DNA of 64,000 nucleotides from Nectonema munidae (GCA_030549495.1 JAUIRK010000157.1:727501-791500), one strand, 5' to 3'; positions 12,330 through 25,023 are shown, counted from the first letter of the stretch. Numbers and translations are program-made. Notes: a model not told the origin generated them from the letters alone.

Positions 12330-12978
12330 GCGTTTGATTGACGCATTAAATTGAGAGTAGGAAGAAAGAAGGAGTGGAATCGAGGTTTGATTAAAAGTTG
12401 ATTATGAAGAAGAGAGAAAAGATCAAAGGAGTTTGTGTCATATGTTTGAGTTATTGCTTCGTCAAGGATGGGCCTAGAACCGTTTCATCACACTGGATGG
12501 CAAAGAAAAGAGAATTTCTTACTTTGTCGAGAACTTGATCTTTTATGTTTTGAGACAATTAATCAATCTTTGCCTTGACTGTATCATTTGATAGAGAAAG
12601 GAAAGTTTTTTTGCATTACCTTTCCAAAGAACGAGTTCTGCTTCACAAAGTATACTTGGTTATATGAAAAGTCTCTCAGATGTTAGGGCCTTTCTTCTTC
12701 TTTGCAATTAACATGGTGATCTTATAGGAAGCTTCAACAAATTTTGAAGTTTGTCCCAAAGTGCCCCAATGCTGTACAACTTAGGTTCTTTCAAAGATTT
12801 TTTGTTTTAAAGAATGCCTTGGGTGTGTTAGCTAGATCAGGATGTCGTTAAGTGAAGTTCTCAGCTCAGAGTCTTACAACATATCACAGAATGTAGGACT
12901 TCCATGCCACTCTTTTGGAGAGCCACAAATCCAAACTGAATATATTCATCAAAATACTTTCGCTTCTTTGCCATTATT
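12330..12978 (-). pseudogene. hAT transposase relic, ZBED5-like N-terminal part
   Basis: Read on the minus strand from about 12975, pieces match the N-terminal third of ZBED5/SCAND3-like transposases. YFDEYIQFGF and VICCKTLS (the paired Cys of a BED finger) come first. Then come KKSLKEPKLYS, LSNDTVKA, DQVLDKVRNSLFFAIQCDET, the last ending at the first catalytic acidic residue region. Several frame changes separate the pieces. The catalytic core downstream is absent and terminal repeats were not found. Confidence 0.65.
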
Positions 12979-15398
12979 CCGTTTTATTCGAGGCAAGTTC
13001 TCTATTAATCCAAAGAAATAAGATAAAGATCACAACATGCTCATAAATGACATGACAGGTTAATCTTAGCGGCATGATTAATAACAAATATATAATTATA
13101 GACACGAGCATATAAAAACAAAGGCCTGGTTTACTACAAAAATGGGTGTTTGAATTAAAAGCACACACTTTATGTTTATAAAAAGTATAAAAATAAAAAC
13201 AGATATAATTTCATCTATTAGATGTTAGAAAATTTTCAAGTAAGTTTTATCAATGCATCTTATTTATGGCCAAGCTTAACAAAAAATTGTGCGTGACGGA
13301 AAAAACAACTTTATAAAAATGTCCCCTAAAAAAATCTCCTTTGTATATTGGCATAAAATTTATTTTGAATTAAACATTTCTATCTTCAGCTAGCATGTTT
13401 CTTAGTTCTATTATGTAGAATACCTAGTTGTTACATAAAGACATCACTGTCAATAAAAATTTATAACAAAATTTAATTTAATGATAACTAGGGTTTTTCA
13501 TTTAGTAAATTTCATGACTCTGTCTTGATGGGAATGTCACTTTTTCTCTTCTATCCAAGCAAAATATTCAAGCTGAGTTAGTCTAGACTAAAAGTAAACA
13601 CGCAATTTAGGCTAGTTTTGATTGTTTCACGTTTAATCATGCTGGACTGAACACTCTGAAGGGAAAATAGGAAGGGGTCTGATTCATTTTGCACCATTAG
13701 TAATAAAACTCTGCTAAGTCACGTAACAAAGTAAACAAATGGGAACGTTTTCTTTCTAAAACACCTGCACAAAAGTAAGGAAGAAAATTGTGCACAGCAT
13801 ACAAGTAAATATCTCAGCATCGTAATATTTGAAAAAGCATGCTCACTGAAAGTTAGAGGAAAATTGTAATGAATATATATAGGTCACCATTAAAAAGTTT
13901 TAATCGTTGAAGTAAATGGGGACGCATAGAGCTCCTCAAGTTTAGCTAGTAAACCGTTATGACATAGATCCATTCAACATTTTATGATATTCCAACTTTG
14001 CTTATTTCCTATTCGAAAAAGTGCGTATTAAGATTGGGATTAGCTGTCAGTGCTTCGAGGCCCATTTGAAAAGGAAGCCAAAAATTCCTAAAATTGGATA
14101 TACAAATATATAGCAATTACGAATTAGACAAAAAGTGCTCTACCCCCACGTCGGATTTTTTTGCTCCCTCAGTCAGAAAAATTTTAATACTTCTTTTTTA
14201 TATAAGAAGATTCAGCCATAATTTGCCGCCCAATGATACTTTAATTGAACACAATTTTAAAAAATCATTAAGTCTCTTTTTTATTTGAAATTTGCTAGTT
14301 GAACCGAGGAATCCAGAATCGGTAATCGTAATTTCACCATTTTTGATTGAATTTTATTTAAAAATTATTTTTTTATAATTTTTGATGAGAGGATGTAAAA
14401 TCGGTTATAATTTAAATTATTGAAAAAAATTTTAAGTTTTTTCATTTCCCATTTAATCTTTTTGACGTTTTAAATTGGCCTAAATTATATATTTTACTTC
14501 TTTTAAGAAAATATTTATAATTTTTATAAAAAAATTGTTTTCATATTATATATATGTAGCTTTCTTTTTCTACAATTTAATTAAAAAAATTTACATTTTC
14601 AATATTTAATTTTTATGCAGATAGTTAGAGCCATAAAGAGTACACAAAATTTTTTATTTAAAACTGATATTTATATTCAATTTTTAGGAAAATAAAAAAG
14701 TTTTTTTTCCTTTATTTTTTCACTAAATTTTGCTAAACCGTTTATATTTGAAGGTTTATGTTTTCCCTTATTTTTGAAAAAAATTACCCAAATTTGAATA
14801 AAAATTAAATTGAAACAAATTTTTAGTACTTTTTCAAAATTATTTACCTTTACCTATCTTAAACACATTTTTATTCTATAAATTTTTACGTTTTAATATT
14901 TTTTTTATACTTTTTAGTCTTTTTCCAATAAGCTCTTTAACACACTTTATGTGTAAAAATAAATTTATATTTTCCTCTGCTTATAAATTGATCAATTTTC
15001 AATTTTTTTTTTTTTTATATTCCTAACTTTTCCTTTATTATACATAAGATGGAAATTAAAAATTTTTAAAAAGATTTCCTATAAAAAATTTATAGGTGTC
15101 GTCCCTCTTGACTGATAACAAATATTATACTGATTACAAAAATGTAAAAAATATTGTTTTTACATTATTAACATTTTTTTACGACTAAACTTGAAAAAAT
15201 GACCAAAATTGCAAAGTTGAACCTGAAAAAAATTAATAAATCTTTTGAATCATTTAAAATAAATTATATATTTGAAATCAGCGTATCAAACTCTATGAGA
15301 ATACGTTTTAAATTTTTTAAATTTTCAATTTTTAAGCCTATCTTTCTAGACCTTAGGATACGATATTGAAACAATTAGAAATTTTTGAAGCATGTTTA
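12979..15398. other. Intergenic, including a repeat copy at 14616-14749
   Basis: No coding region is supported. 14616-14749 is the second copy of the repeat described at 31-161. The surrounding 14330-15360 is extremely A/T-rich with long T runs and no detectable structure that I can support. Confidence 0.5.
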
Positions 15399-15596
15399 GT
15401 TTAAGGCAGTGTTTCCCAAACTTTTTTTCTCATGGAACCCTATTTGATTATGACACAAAATAACAGAACCCTTTATCACTTTTTTTTTAACAAAAAAAAA
15501 TTTATTTAAACATAAGAAAAATGAAGAACACATATAAGAGGAAAAAAACAAAAAACACAAATACATTTGAAACAAATTTTTTTAGCAAATAAAGCC

Positions 15597-15842
15597 TCAG
15601 TGAGATTTATGCAACTGTTTTTTCAACTTCAAAAATTTTTGAAAATTTGGCTCGATACTCGATAACTGAATTCTCATGTCTGACGAAGCATTCAGTCTAT
15701 TACGGCACTTGGTCTTCGTATTCGCATATTTTGAAAAACCAGATTCGCACCAATATGTTGTCGTAAAAGGTAGAAAAGTTCCTATGGCTTTTTCTGATAC
15801 TTCTGGATACTCTTTAAAAAGATTACCCCAAAAAATATCCAA
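15597..15842 (-). pseudogene. hAT transposase fragment, C-terminal dimerisation region
   Basis: Contains FWGNLFKEYPEVSEKA, then LPFTTTYWCESGFSKY and KTKCRNRLNASSDMRIQLS. This matches the family pattern in which a (C)E.GFS.......K.RNRL block forms the dimerisation domain. It ends with a natural stop, so the C-terminus is probably original. Confidence 0.8.
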
Positions 15843-15939
15843 TGCACTTCGGTAAACTTATTCTTTAAATCAGAATCAGCTTGGATTTCCATTAATTTTT
15901 CGTATTCCAATGATGAAAATCCTGTTGGTCTTTTTAATT

Positions 15940-16197
15940 TTACAAATGGATTATGTACCCAATAATGTTCTTTGTTGTAAGAGAATTAGATAAACTGTTC
16001 AGATGACATTTTATTTCATGTATGGTTTCTTCGTCTATTTCTATGCTAAACTCATTAAGAAATCGAGTTAATTTGAGAAAACAATCAAAATTACTACATT
16101 CTATTTCTGAAATCCAGTAATTTATTTTATTAGATAGCGATATTATACTATCTTGATTCCGAAATATGTTAATTTTTCTTTTTGAAAAAAAATACAT
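15940..16197 (-). pseudogene. hAT transposase fragment, helical insertion domain
   Basis: Contains IISLSNKINYWISEIECSNF followed by FLNEFSIEIDEETI. This corresponds to the helical region between catalytic core and C-terminus in ZBED5-like transposases. It overlaps the frame at 16143-16742 in a different phase, consistent with a frameshift between them. Confidence 0.65.
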
Positions 16198-16742
16198 GTT
16201 TCATTTAATTTAGAGAAAATATCTGCTAAATACATTAACTTTGAACACCAAACATCATTTTCCAATCTACTGGACAAACTAAATTTATGTTCACGAAAAT
16301 AAAATTTCAATTCATTCATCAATTCAACCATTCTTACCAGAACGTTTCCTCTCGAAAGCCATCTAACTTCCGTATGTAAAAGAAGAGTTGTTTGAAGGCT
16401 GCCTATATCTTTGCATAAAGCTTTGAATATTATTGATTGTAATGGTCGCGTTTTGATAAAATTGATCATTTGCACAGCTTCGTCCAAGACTACTTTTAAT
16501 GAGGGAAGAATTCTTTTCGTAACTAATGCATATCTATGAAGAATGCAGTGAATACTGCTGCAGTTTTTTGTTTTTATTCTAGTAACAGCACCGTTCAATT
16601 TTCCTATCATAGCTTTAGCTCCATCACAACAAACTGAAATGCATTTATCCCAACCGATACCGTGACTTATCATATAATTATTAACGCATTTAAAGATATC
16701 TTCTCCACTAGTATGAAGATTCAAGCTTTCACAAAAAAGCAA
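16143..16742 (-). pseudogene. hAT transposase fragment, catalytic core
   Basis: This 199-residue frame opens LLFCESLNLHTSGEDIF. It then has SVCCDGAKAMIGKLNG (second Asp), IHCILHRYALVTK and LLLHTEVRWLSRGNVLVRM, the last being the diagnostic ZBED5/hAT block. In the element's own frame just upstream (16745-16880) is YIESELISRLISWHAYALQM followed by the DESTDVA motif, separated by a stop. Host-domesticated ZBED5 is similar, but here intact terminal repeats show a transposon. Confidence 0.85.
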
Positions 16743-17245
16743 ATCATCCTTAATTCATTTATTTATCTAACAAATACCAAAAGAATTGCAAGACCAGCCA
16801 CATCTGTTGACTCATCCATTTGCAGAGCATAAGCATGCCAAGAAATCAATCGTGAGATGAGCTCTGATTCAATATAATCCGAAATATCAGAAATACTTTG
16901 GGAAACCCTGGTTTAAGGTTTGCTTAGATATATGAAATTTTCTTGCTAACACTTGTTACCTTTCATTCATTTATGGGCTTATTGCACCAAGTTATTTTTT
17001 GGTATAGCGTTTTAACTATACATAATACTGACATTGTATATCTCAATCATTCACACATCGTTCTTTTATATATCTGTTATATTTAAGGCTTTATCATAAT
17101 CATTCATATTTTCTTTCGTACATGCACTTTTTAATTTGCTCCATATCTCTGTTTAGGAAATGGGAAAAAGTAAAATAGCATCCTTTTAATTTACAAGTAC
17201 TTTGCTATCTATAGAAGAAGGAAATGATTTTATTGAAAACAAAAT

Positions 17246-18167
17246 ATGGAATCTGAAGAAATAAAATGTGACGTGCTTTCTCCTTCAATAAATTCAGAAA
17301 GATTAAATAGAAATTTTGATAGAAAACAATTTGAACGAAGATTGCTATTACGAAGAATGGGTTAATGATGACGATGATGATCAATACGATGATGAAAAGA
17401 AACTCCTGGAAATCTTGATAGTCATGGAACGTCTTTATCGAATAAAGAAATAAAATTTGGTGATATAACTTACTCGAACAATTCATCCTTAGTTCGATCT
17501 TTCATCCCGAAGCAAAATCCTCGCGTTATTTGTAATCCTAAGGATGAACTTAAAAGTTTTTTGTTATTTTACGATGAAGACATGTTTTTGCAAACTCAAG
17601 ATTAATGAACAGGAACCATAAACAAAGATATCCATCGTTTATCAAACCGTTTTCATTTGATGAATTGGAGGCATGTTATGCTACACTTCTTAGAAGTGCT
17701 GAGTATAGTAATAATATGTCCTTGCTTCAAGATTTATGGTCAACTGAAGGTAGCAAGTCGTTTTATGCAGCAAAAAATAGATAAGTAGATGAAGTGCTAA
17801 GTCGACGGATATAGAGGACAAATACCTGGAAGAATTTTCTCTCATAATAAGCCAATAAAATATGCATTAGAAAATATATTGGGGGTCTTTAAAAAAGAAG
17901 TTCTAAAATAGACTTTACACTTATTGGAACTGTGAATAAATGGAGAAAAGAAGTGCCTGCAATAATAAAATGGGCTAAAACAAACCATGCAGGGACTCAT
18001 CCCTAATATCTTCTTACGTTTCAGTGCTATGACTAAATTATCTATACTTCTGGTTAAAAGGTACGAGTGTCTTATAAATAGGTTTAGTTTTTTACATGGA
18101 TTTTTGCTGAAAAGGACAGGTTATGATAAAACTCAAAAAGAATTAAAGAAAAATTTAGCATTCAAAT
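17246..18167 (+). pseudogene. piggyBac transposase relic 2
   Basis: Starts with an acidic stretch (five Asp near 17370), as in many piggyBac N-termini. It continues with FDELEACYATLLRSAEY and LLQDLWSTEGSKSFYAAKNR, which match the pre-core domain that holds the D/E..L.......G......LW pattern. After a gap comes FTLIGTVNKWRKEVPAI, matching the T..GT..KNRKE(I/L)P block downstream of the core. The DDD catalytic core between them is largely missing, so an internal deletion is likely. TTAA ends were not identified. Confidence 0.6.
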
Positions 18168-19018
18168 AACCTTTCAGCTTCTCTTCAAAAGAACATCAAA
18201 TTTATCTTCAAAATAGAAACATTTAACGCATAATTATAAAGGAATTTCTGCTTCAATAATTTACTTTTTTATCTAATAAAATTTGCGTGTGTAAACATTA
18301 AATATTCCCTATACTGAATCAAAAGGAAATAAATATACACAAATAAATCAATGTTATCCTTAAAGTTGATGTTTCTCACAAATTTTGATAAAGAGTTTTA
18401 TATAACACGATAAATTGTAATTAAATTTTAAACTGACCGTCCGGAAATTGTCTAAAAATTATTTAAATGTTAGAATTATACCCTTAGGGCATCTATAAAT
18501 TTAATTATATTTATTTACCTTCCACTAAAAATTAACTGTGAGTGGAGATTTCATAGAACACCTATAAAAATATATATCATTTAAAATCTCCATTACTTAA
18601 AGCGGAGATTTTGAAGAACACTTTGATGGATACATATTCCTATCGATAAAGAAGAAGCATAGAGCGGGCATTTCGTAGAACACTATGCATATTTTTTAAC
18701 CATTATCGATAAAAATGCCCTCAAAAATTCACTGGAAGCGTAGATTTGGTAAAAGATTGATAGTCACTAAATTATCTAATGAATATTAGTACCCTGTAAA
18801 AGATCCACACGCGCTTTCTAATAGAACTTTTTAAAGTTTTTCAAATTTATTAAGTTTTTGTACTTTTTTTGACGTAAGTACATTTATTTACTAATTTAAC
18901 AAGAAATTAATTCATAATTTTCTTAAAAATTTTAGCAAATTAGTTACGTTATTAATTATTTTTTAGTTAGCTTATTATTTAGTTGGTTATTTAGTTAATT
19001 AGTAAAATTGAACCTACT
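18168..19018. other. Intergenic, no gene seen
   Basis: Non-coding. A motif close to GGAGATTT(T/C)...AGAACAC occurs three times (about 18544, 18602, 18663) at roughly 60-bp spacing, a short degenerate tandem array. Nothing else is supported. Confidence 0.5.
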
Positions 19019-19022
19019 TTAA

Positions 19023-19151
19023 GCGGTTATCTACCACAGTCGACATATGTCGACTTTACAAAAATAAGATGGTCTGCTTTTATTATTGCTTTTTAATACA
19101 AATCTTCTGCTTTACATTAGATATCGTCTGGTTATTCTGGTCGTTAATGGG
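19023..19151. mobile_element. TTAA-type hairpin MITE, copy A
   Basis: A 129-bp element lies between TTAA at 19019-19022 and TTAA at 19152-19155, the piggyBac target-site signature. Near its left end it has the perfect palindrome GTCGACATATGTCGAC (19039-19054). The right half contains ACAAATCTTCTGC and TAGATATCGTCTG, shared with copies at 50216 and 60110. The two ends are only weakly inverted here. Confidence 0.7.
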
Positions 19152-19165
19152 TTAACCACTATTCC

Positions 19166-19340
19166 TGGTTGTTAGGGTGTACCTCTCACCTTAACAGTTG
19201 GAGGTTAAGGTTTCAATCCCCAAGGTTCTCGACTCTTAAAAACAAAGTCACAAAAACTGTGATTAATCATCTCAAGCATAATGCGAGCATATAGCCTTAC
19301 AGCTGAAAGTGCTTTGATATCAAAACCAACCAACCAACCT
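19166..19340 (+). mobile_element. tRNA-derived SINE, family B
   Basis: A tRNA-like head has a B box (AAGGTTTCAATCCCC). It is followed by a family-specific body containing CACAAAAACTGTGATTAA and GAAAGTGCTTTGATATC, and ends in a (CCAA)n tail. A second copy of the same arrangement lies at 44013-45426, there split by a hAT. It abuts the MITE on its left. Confidence 0.75.
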
Positions 19341-19629
19341 ACTACAATTTAGTTTTTTTTGTTTTGAATTTTTTGTTTTACCCATCTTTCCTTTAATCTA
19401 AAATTTTCAATGGCTACCAACGTCGCAAGAATATTTTTCTTTTAATTTTATATATTTTATACATAACATAGACATCTTACCCACACACATAGGCCATTCT
19501 AATAAGCACACCTGCCATATATAAAAAAATTCTAGTTTTCCTTTACCTTGTTTTTATATATTTTTTTCTAACTTCCCACAACTGGAAAACAAACCCATAC
19601 AAACTATCCACACAAACACCCCCCCCCCT

Positions 19630-20697
19630 CAACACCTAAACGACCATGTCGTGAAATCAAATCTCAAACCGCAACAACCTGTCAAATTACCTCTAACCTG
19701 TTTAACGACTTCATTTCTTACTCTGCACTATCCACTGAAGACAGCATTAAATTCTACAAACTAAAATCGGACACCCTTTTAAACATTCCCTCAAACCTAG
19801 AAAAAAGTTATGTCTTTTCCCAATACACACAATTTCAATACCACCAGTTATGCTTCAACTGCTGCCACCCAACCAATGATGATTACTAACCAATCTACGT
19901 CTCGTATACCCAACTTACTCCCTAAACAACGAAAAAAGCAAGACCCAAAACTCTCAATCGAAATAATTATAAGCAATCAACTAAATCCCGCACCGAAATT
20001 GTAGATTTTAAACAATCCATGATCAAAAAAATGGAACCCAAATCAAACCCTTTCACCATAAAAACACACCATAAGCTCTAACGAAGGAACTCTCTATTTT
20101 CAATTCTCCACAACCGCTGAAAAAGAAACTATTGTTTCTAAATTGAACAAAAACGGTGTCACTACAAACGAAATTCCACCTTCATACCCAACTTTGCTAC
20201 TTCCAAGTATCCCTAAAGAAATACCCCTAGACTCTCTATCCCAACTACTCTACGAAAGTAACCCCCATGTTAAATCTTTAGGCACACTTGTATCTTTAAA
20301 AAAATAGGAAAAGAGGGTATCTATTCTTACACCACCTCCTTTCGCCCTAGTAACTCGATAATAGCCAAATTCCTAATGGAACACCCTAAACTTATAGTAG
20401 AAAAACCTCTTTCTAACCTCTATAATACTAAAACCCAAATTACATCAATGTGAAACCTGCCTCAAATTTAACCACACAACCTTACACTGTAAATCAAACT
20501 CTCCCCACTGCGCTCACTGTGGTCAAAGAGATCATTCTATTGCCTCTTGTATCTTCAAAAAAAACCCTCCAACGTCTAAATTGCTCTAATTGCAAACAAC
20601 AACATTCAGCCCTCTCCCACGCTTGCCCCTTTCGAGTACAACATCTTACTAACCTAAATGAAAACCACCAAAACCTACTCAAAACCTATGTATATTA
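19630..20697 (+). pseudogene. LINE ORF1-like region with CCHC zinc knuckles
   Basis: Several frames form an ORF1-like protein. The clearest part is three consecutive knuckles at about 20449-20630: CETCLKFNHTTLHC, CAHCGQRDHSIASC and CSNCKQQHSALSHAC. The first two fit C-x2-C-x4-H-x4-C. Such triple knuckles are usual in ORF1 proteins of I, Jockey and R1 type LINEs, where they bind the element RNA. Upstream frames hold a Pro/Ser/Thr-rich region. There are multiple stops and a frame change before the knuckles. Confidence 0.7.
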
Positions 20698-21010
20698 AAC
20701 ATCCTCCACATAAATCTAAACCACTCCAAAACAGGTTGGTCGAACCTCCTCAAAATCCTACATTCTAACTCTTTTGATATTATATCCATAAACGAGCCCT
20801 ACACAAAAAACTCTTCTTTCCCTTCAATTCCTCCAACTGTATTACAAGCCCCTACAGTAACTCTTTATTCAGCCTGTATCATCATAAAATCATCTATACA
20901 CTTTTCTTTCATTCATCAACACTCGACTCAAGAATACATATTTGTCCTAATATTTAGCGAAAACTCACCCCTTATTTTCTGTTCTCTCTACTCTGCCCCT
21001 TCCATGCTTC
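20698..21010 (+). pseudogene. LINE endonuclease remnant
   Basis: The frame after the knuckles reads SFDIISINEPYTKNSSFPS, which resembles the N-terminal QEP.. block of APE-like LINE endonucleases (here NEP). It is followed by a beta-strand-like FVLIFSENSPLIFCSLYSAPS. The rest of the domain (His/Asp catalytic motifs) is missing; sequence resumes only in the linker before the reverse transcriptase, suggesting an internal deletion. Confidence 0.55.
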
Positions 21011-21156
21011 CGACCATCTTTTTATAACTTATCAAGTTAATATAAAACCTTTCACAAGAGTATCAAATCAAAACACACCTAAAACTCACTGGACCACCTT
21101 CCTAAATCAATTAAAGTCACAACTTCCCTCAACCCTTCCCCACATTAATTCTCCCG

Positions 21157-22703
21157 GTGATCTTGACTCTGCCTGCAGCCCTTATCCTCAACAACACAAT
21201 TAAACTTTCCATCACACTATCAACCCCAGCCAAACCATATTTACGTAGAAAACACACATACTTCTGGACTCCCTTTCTCACCTCGCTTAAAAAATCCCTA
21301 AGACATTCTCTTAAAACACTTCGTAAAAACCGTAGCCCTAACAACATGGAACACTACTTGAATATAAAAAATAGATATATGGCAGAAATAAATTCTGCAA
21401 AAAAAGAATCTTGGAAAAAATTCTGCTCCTCCTCTCTTAAAAATCCATGGAAGGTGATTAATTCCGTCCGCAAAAATCGCAAAGTTTCTCAACTCAATCC
21501 ACTCCTACCGCACATAATTTCCAACGACCCATCAATCAACCCATCCTTTCTTTCAACGCTTTTCCCTCAGGATTCTCATACATCCGATAACATAGTAAAC
21601 CACTCTATACGCGAACATGTCTCCTCCTTCTCATCCCTAAACTCATCCCAAACTTTTCCTCCAGTAAATCTAGCGGAATTAGCCTCAGCTATAAATAACC
21701 TAAATCCTAAATCATCCCCAAGCCTCGATCTTATAACCACAAAACATATCATAAAATCCTTCCCTTTATATTCACAATATCTCTTACAATTATACAACAG
21801 TTGCCTAAAATTCTCCTTTTTCCAATCTATCTGGAAAATAGGTAAGCTTATTTTACTTCCCAAACCCAACAAAGACTTAGGCCTCATAACCAACTGGCGA
21901 CCAATCACCATCCTTCCTACTTTAGGAAAAATCTTAGAAAAAATTCTAGGCAAAAGGTTTCTCTTTCACATCTAACAAAATTAGTCCCTTCCAATTTGCC
22001 TACCTCCCACACAAAAGTCCAGAATCCGCTCTATATAGACTCTCCTCCTACCTCGAAACAAAACTATCTTCCAAATTAACATCATCCGCCCTCTTTCTAG
22101 ACATCAACAACGCCTTCAATTCAGCATGGCATCCTGCTATCATTTTCAATATGATCCGACAAAAATACCCCAATTATCTCATAAAATTCATTCAAAATTA
22201 CCTTTCAAATCGGTGCCTTATATTCATACACAATTCTCTAGTTGCCATTCATTCCCTCTCACTATCCACGCCACAAGGTGGGTGCCTCTCCGATATCCTC
22301 TGGATTATACTTATAAGCCCCCTATTATATATATTAGCTAACAATTCAGCCTTCTTTCAATGCTATTGAGATGATCTAACCTTTATCTTTACCTCAAAAT
22401 CATTAAAAGTAAAATTTAATGCAGCAAAATCAACTCATACACTTCACACCAACTATCTTCCTCCATGAAATATTTAGGGCTCACCTTTCAATCAAACCTC
22501 AAATGGTCATCCCACTTCAAAAACCTATACCACAAACTATCTTCAACTCTTTTCTCTCTTACTAAAATTATATCTTATAAATCGGGTCTAGGTATTCAAC
22601 ACTCATCTTTTATATACAAATCAATCATCCTATCAACGCTTGAGTATTCTTTCATAGGGCCTATCATTAAACTACCCCTCATCTTTCACTTATCTAAATA
22701 AAA
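21157..22703 (+). pseudogene. LINE reverse transcriptase
   Basis: The frame at 21157-21975 carries the lead-in and fingers: KKESWKKFCSS, then LNPKSSPSLDLITTKHI (the K.GPD.I block), LILLPKPNKD and NWRPITILPTLGKILEKI. Next, in another frame, come FQFAYLPHKSPESAL and LFLDINNAFNSAWH (motif A), then LSTPQGGCLSDILW (motif B). Motif C reads Y-stop-DDLTFIF where YADD is expected. KYLGLTFQSNLKWSSH is the conserved downstream block. At least three breaks occur. Order and motifs are clear. Confidence 0.85.
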
Positions 22704-22833
22704 TCCACTTGCTTCACCACAATGACCAGAGTCTACAAAACCTCCTCTACTAGAATCTTAGAATTCTTTACGAACTGCCTTCCTTTAACACTTCATCTCA
22801 AACAAACTTCTACCAAAAAATAAATCATCACAC

Positions 22834-23114
22834 CAGTGGCGGATCCAAGGGGCGGACCTCATGGGCCTAGACCCCCTATGAAAAATGGCTTCGAAAATTA
22901 CCCTTACTAATGTATACCCTTACATGTATAAAAAATAAATTTTTGCAATTTATTCATGGCAAAATAATGTTAAAAATATGAAAACATAAGTAATTAGTGA
23001 TTCTAAAAGACATAATACAGCTGTCGTATTCTCTGAAGACTTTTAGCAAAATTGCAAAAAATTTAAATAGATTCCGCCCCCCCCCCCTATAAGAAATTTC
23101 TGGATCCGCCTCTG
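22834..23114. mobile_element. hAT-type MITE, copy 2, inside the LINE
   Basis: This 281-bp copy belongs to the same family as 411-669. It begins CAGTGGCGGATCCA and ends TGGATCCGCCTCTG. Flanks are CATCACAC (22826-22833) and CATGACAC (23115-23122), an 8-bp duplication with one difference. It is in opposite orientation to copy 1. A C-run of about ten bases lies near its right end. It post-dates the LINE it interrupts. Confidence 0.88.
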
Positions 23115-23589
23115 CATGACACGTATCGAACTAAATTCCTATCTTAAGTCCATTTATTTCCATAACACTCAAATTACTCCCACTCAAACTTACTACAAAT
23201 CCTTACTCCAACAATTTTCGTCTTCACTTAACAACATTCTCATCCAACCCAAAATCAATCCACTTCTTTTATTTCACCCTTCCTTACCATTACCATTCTC
23301 TCTTCATAACTGTTTCATCAAATCCATCACTAAACTTCTAATTACGACCTGCTCCAACTTCAGTTCAAATTCATTAAGACTATTCCTGGATAGCTCAAAA
23401 CTGCAAACAAATCTTTCTATACTTTTGCACTCTTCAAAGGCTTTTTCCTTTCCATTTTTACTCAAAAACGTCTGCCATTGATCCTTATCTTCTAACATAC
23501 AGTGGTGAATGCTATGCCCACCTACATGCTTGCGAGTACATAAGCCAAAATGAGTCCTCCTTTCGACATTACAACACACTACAGACTCA

Positions 23590-24150
23590 CTAACCATCAT
23601 TAAAAGCCTCAAACACAACATCCCATTCTTGACATATACCCCTATTTCTAAACTCACCTATTTATTAAATTACTTTTAAATACACCTCTACTGGTTCCCA
23701 GCTCACTCAAACATTCTAGAAAACACTTATGTAGACAGGTTAGCTAAAAAAAAAATACCTCCAAATACCCATTACATCCCCGTTACCTCATTTCCCCTAG
23801 AAACCTATACCCCTCTACTTAGATATAACATTCAATACCTTAGATAAGAACACATTCAATCCTTACCCTCTATTTTCTTTCAACCTATAAACAATCCAAA
23901 CCAAATTCTGGACATTTGGTGAAAAATAAAATTCTTTCCACCACGACCGCTAATCAGATGACTAACCGGATATTCTCCTGCAACTCCTATTTCTACCGCA
24001 TCAAAAAATGATCATGCAATCTTTGTAAATTCAACTGCAATCAATACAAAACACCTCATCATCTTCTACTTTCCTGCTCCCACTACAACCGCAAGAACTT
24101 CACTTCTTTCACTATCCGTCAAAACTTTCAATCGCCCACCATCTAATTTC
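23590..24150 (+). pseudogene. LINE RNase H and terminal Cys/His motif
   Basis: A frame near 23610-23755 reads LTYLLNYF, a stop, then IHLYWFPAHSNILENTYVDR and LAKK. This is the C-terminal RNase H signature (W.P.H..I..N..AD.LAK; here V-D replaces A-D). Further on, at about 24015-24095, CNLCKFNCNQYKTPHHLLLS followed by C is the zinc motif often found after RNase H in I-like LINEs. The N-terminal part of RNase H lies upstream of 23590 and is poorly preserved. Confidence 0.65.
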
Positions 24151-24269
24151 TACGAACTACTTTCATATCCGAACCTCCTCAATGCCATAAACTCTCTCTT
24201 TATCTTCATGGAGTCAAACTTGCAATCTCCAAACGTAGAGACTTCTCACCAGGGCCCGCGCTAACCAAA

Positions 24270-24272
<3 letters not shown>

Positions 24273-24302
<30 letters not shown>
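24273..24302 (+). repeat. Homopolymer run of 30 G
   Basis: An uninterrupted run of 30 G is followed by A and eight more G, just inside the left end of the hAT copy. The sister copy has only a handful of C/G at this place. It may be genuine slippage or an assembly artefact; the true length is unreliable. Confidence 0.8.
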
Positions 24303-24303
<1 letters not shown>

Positions 24304-24789
24304 GGGGGGGGAGCTCAAACTTTCTAGTGTGTTGAATATACACTTAAAGTTTTTTCAAAAAAAAGCTTTTATCAATGTGACAAAAAATAATGTTCAAACA
24401 GTTAACGTTAGTCTTCTTGGTTTTTTGTTAAAATTCTTTAGGAAATCATCAAATGTAACTTTCTTGATGAGTTATTTCCCTTGAGAAAGAATTATCAAGT
24501 TTTCTTTTCTTTCACTCAGCATCGACTGTCGTGAAGAAGTGAAAACTCTTTTAAGTGTTGAAAAACTTCTTTCACACGACGCTGTTCTGATGCCTATTGT
24601 TAAAGCAGCTTAAAAAATATACTGTAAAGTAAATAATATTTTAGTAAAAATATCATAATTACCAATATACAAAGAAAAGATCTCATTACAGGCGTACTTG
24701 ATGGAATATAATTCCTTTAAAATATCAGAAAATTCTATTCCTGGTGGTAAGTTCTTTCCCTCCAAAAAAGTTTTGATAACCTTGTTATG

Positions 24790-25023
24790 TCAAATATTAA
24801 AAACGATTATTATAGAAAACGTATTATTCAGATGATAGATTACTAAGCACTGAGAAGATAAAATATTTTTGTCAGTCTTTATTTCAAGAAGAGTGCATGG
24901 TGGTTTGATTTTCTCATACATAAGAAAATGTTCTTTTGAACTAGGCATAAGACAGTTAATAGCATTTATAATAGAAATGTTTTGATCTGCAAATCTGAAA
25001 AATTCCAAAAACTCATTAAGCAA
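24790..25023 (-). pseudogene. hAT transposase C-terminal fragment
   Basis: This frame starts MLNEFLEFFRFADQNISIIN and continues through INCLMPSSKEHF. It is nearly identical to the frame at 44474-44725. Minus-strand sequence further along (24480-24610) encodes the dimerisation block with SCERSFSTLKR, in another frame. The catalytic Asp regions are not present in this element. Confidence 0.7.

Larger units (their letters stand above)
15407..16910 (-). mobile_element. hAT element, ZBED5-like, with exact 8-bp target duplication
   Basis: A 1504-bp element with ends CAGTGTTTCCCAAA and TTTGGGAAACCCTG lies between exact copies of GTTTAAGG (15399-15406 and 16911-16918). The transposase reads on the minus strand. 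It starts already at the catalytic region (MDESTDVA, about 16815), so the N-terminal BED finger has been lost by internal deletion although both ends survive. The rest of the protein is nearly complete but split into frames. The element is non-autonomous as it stands. Confidence 0.9.

Noticed and set aside
21576-21953. 125-residue minus-strand frame
   Set aside because: Antisense shadow of the LINE reverse transcriptase lead-in; its composition follows the C-rich sense strand.
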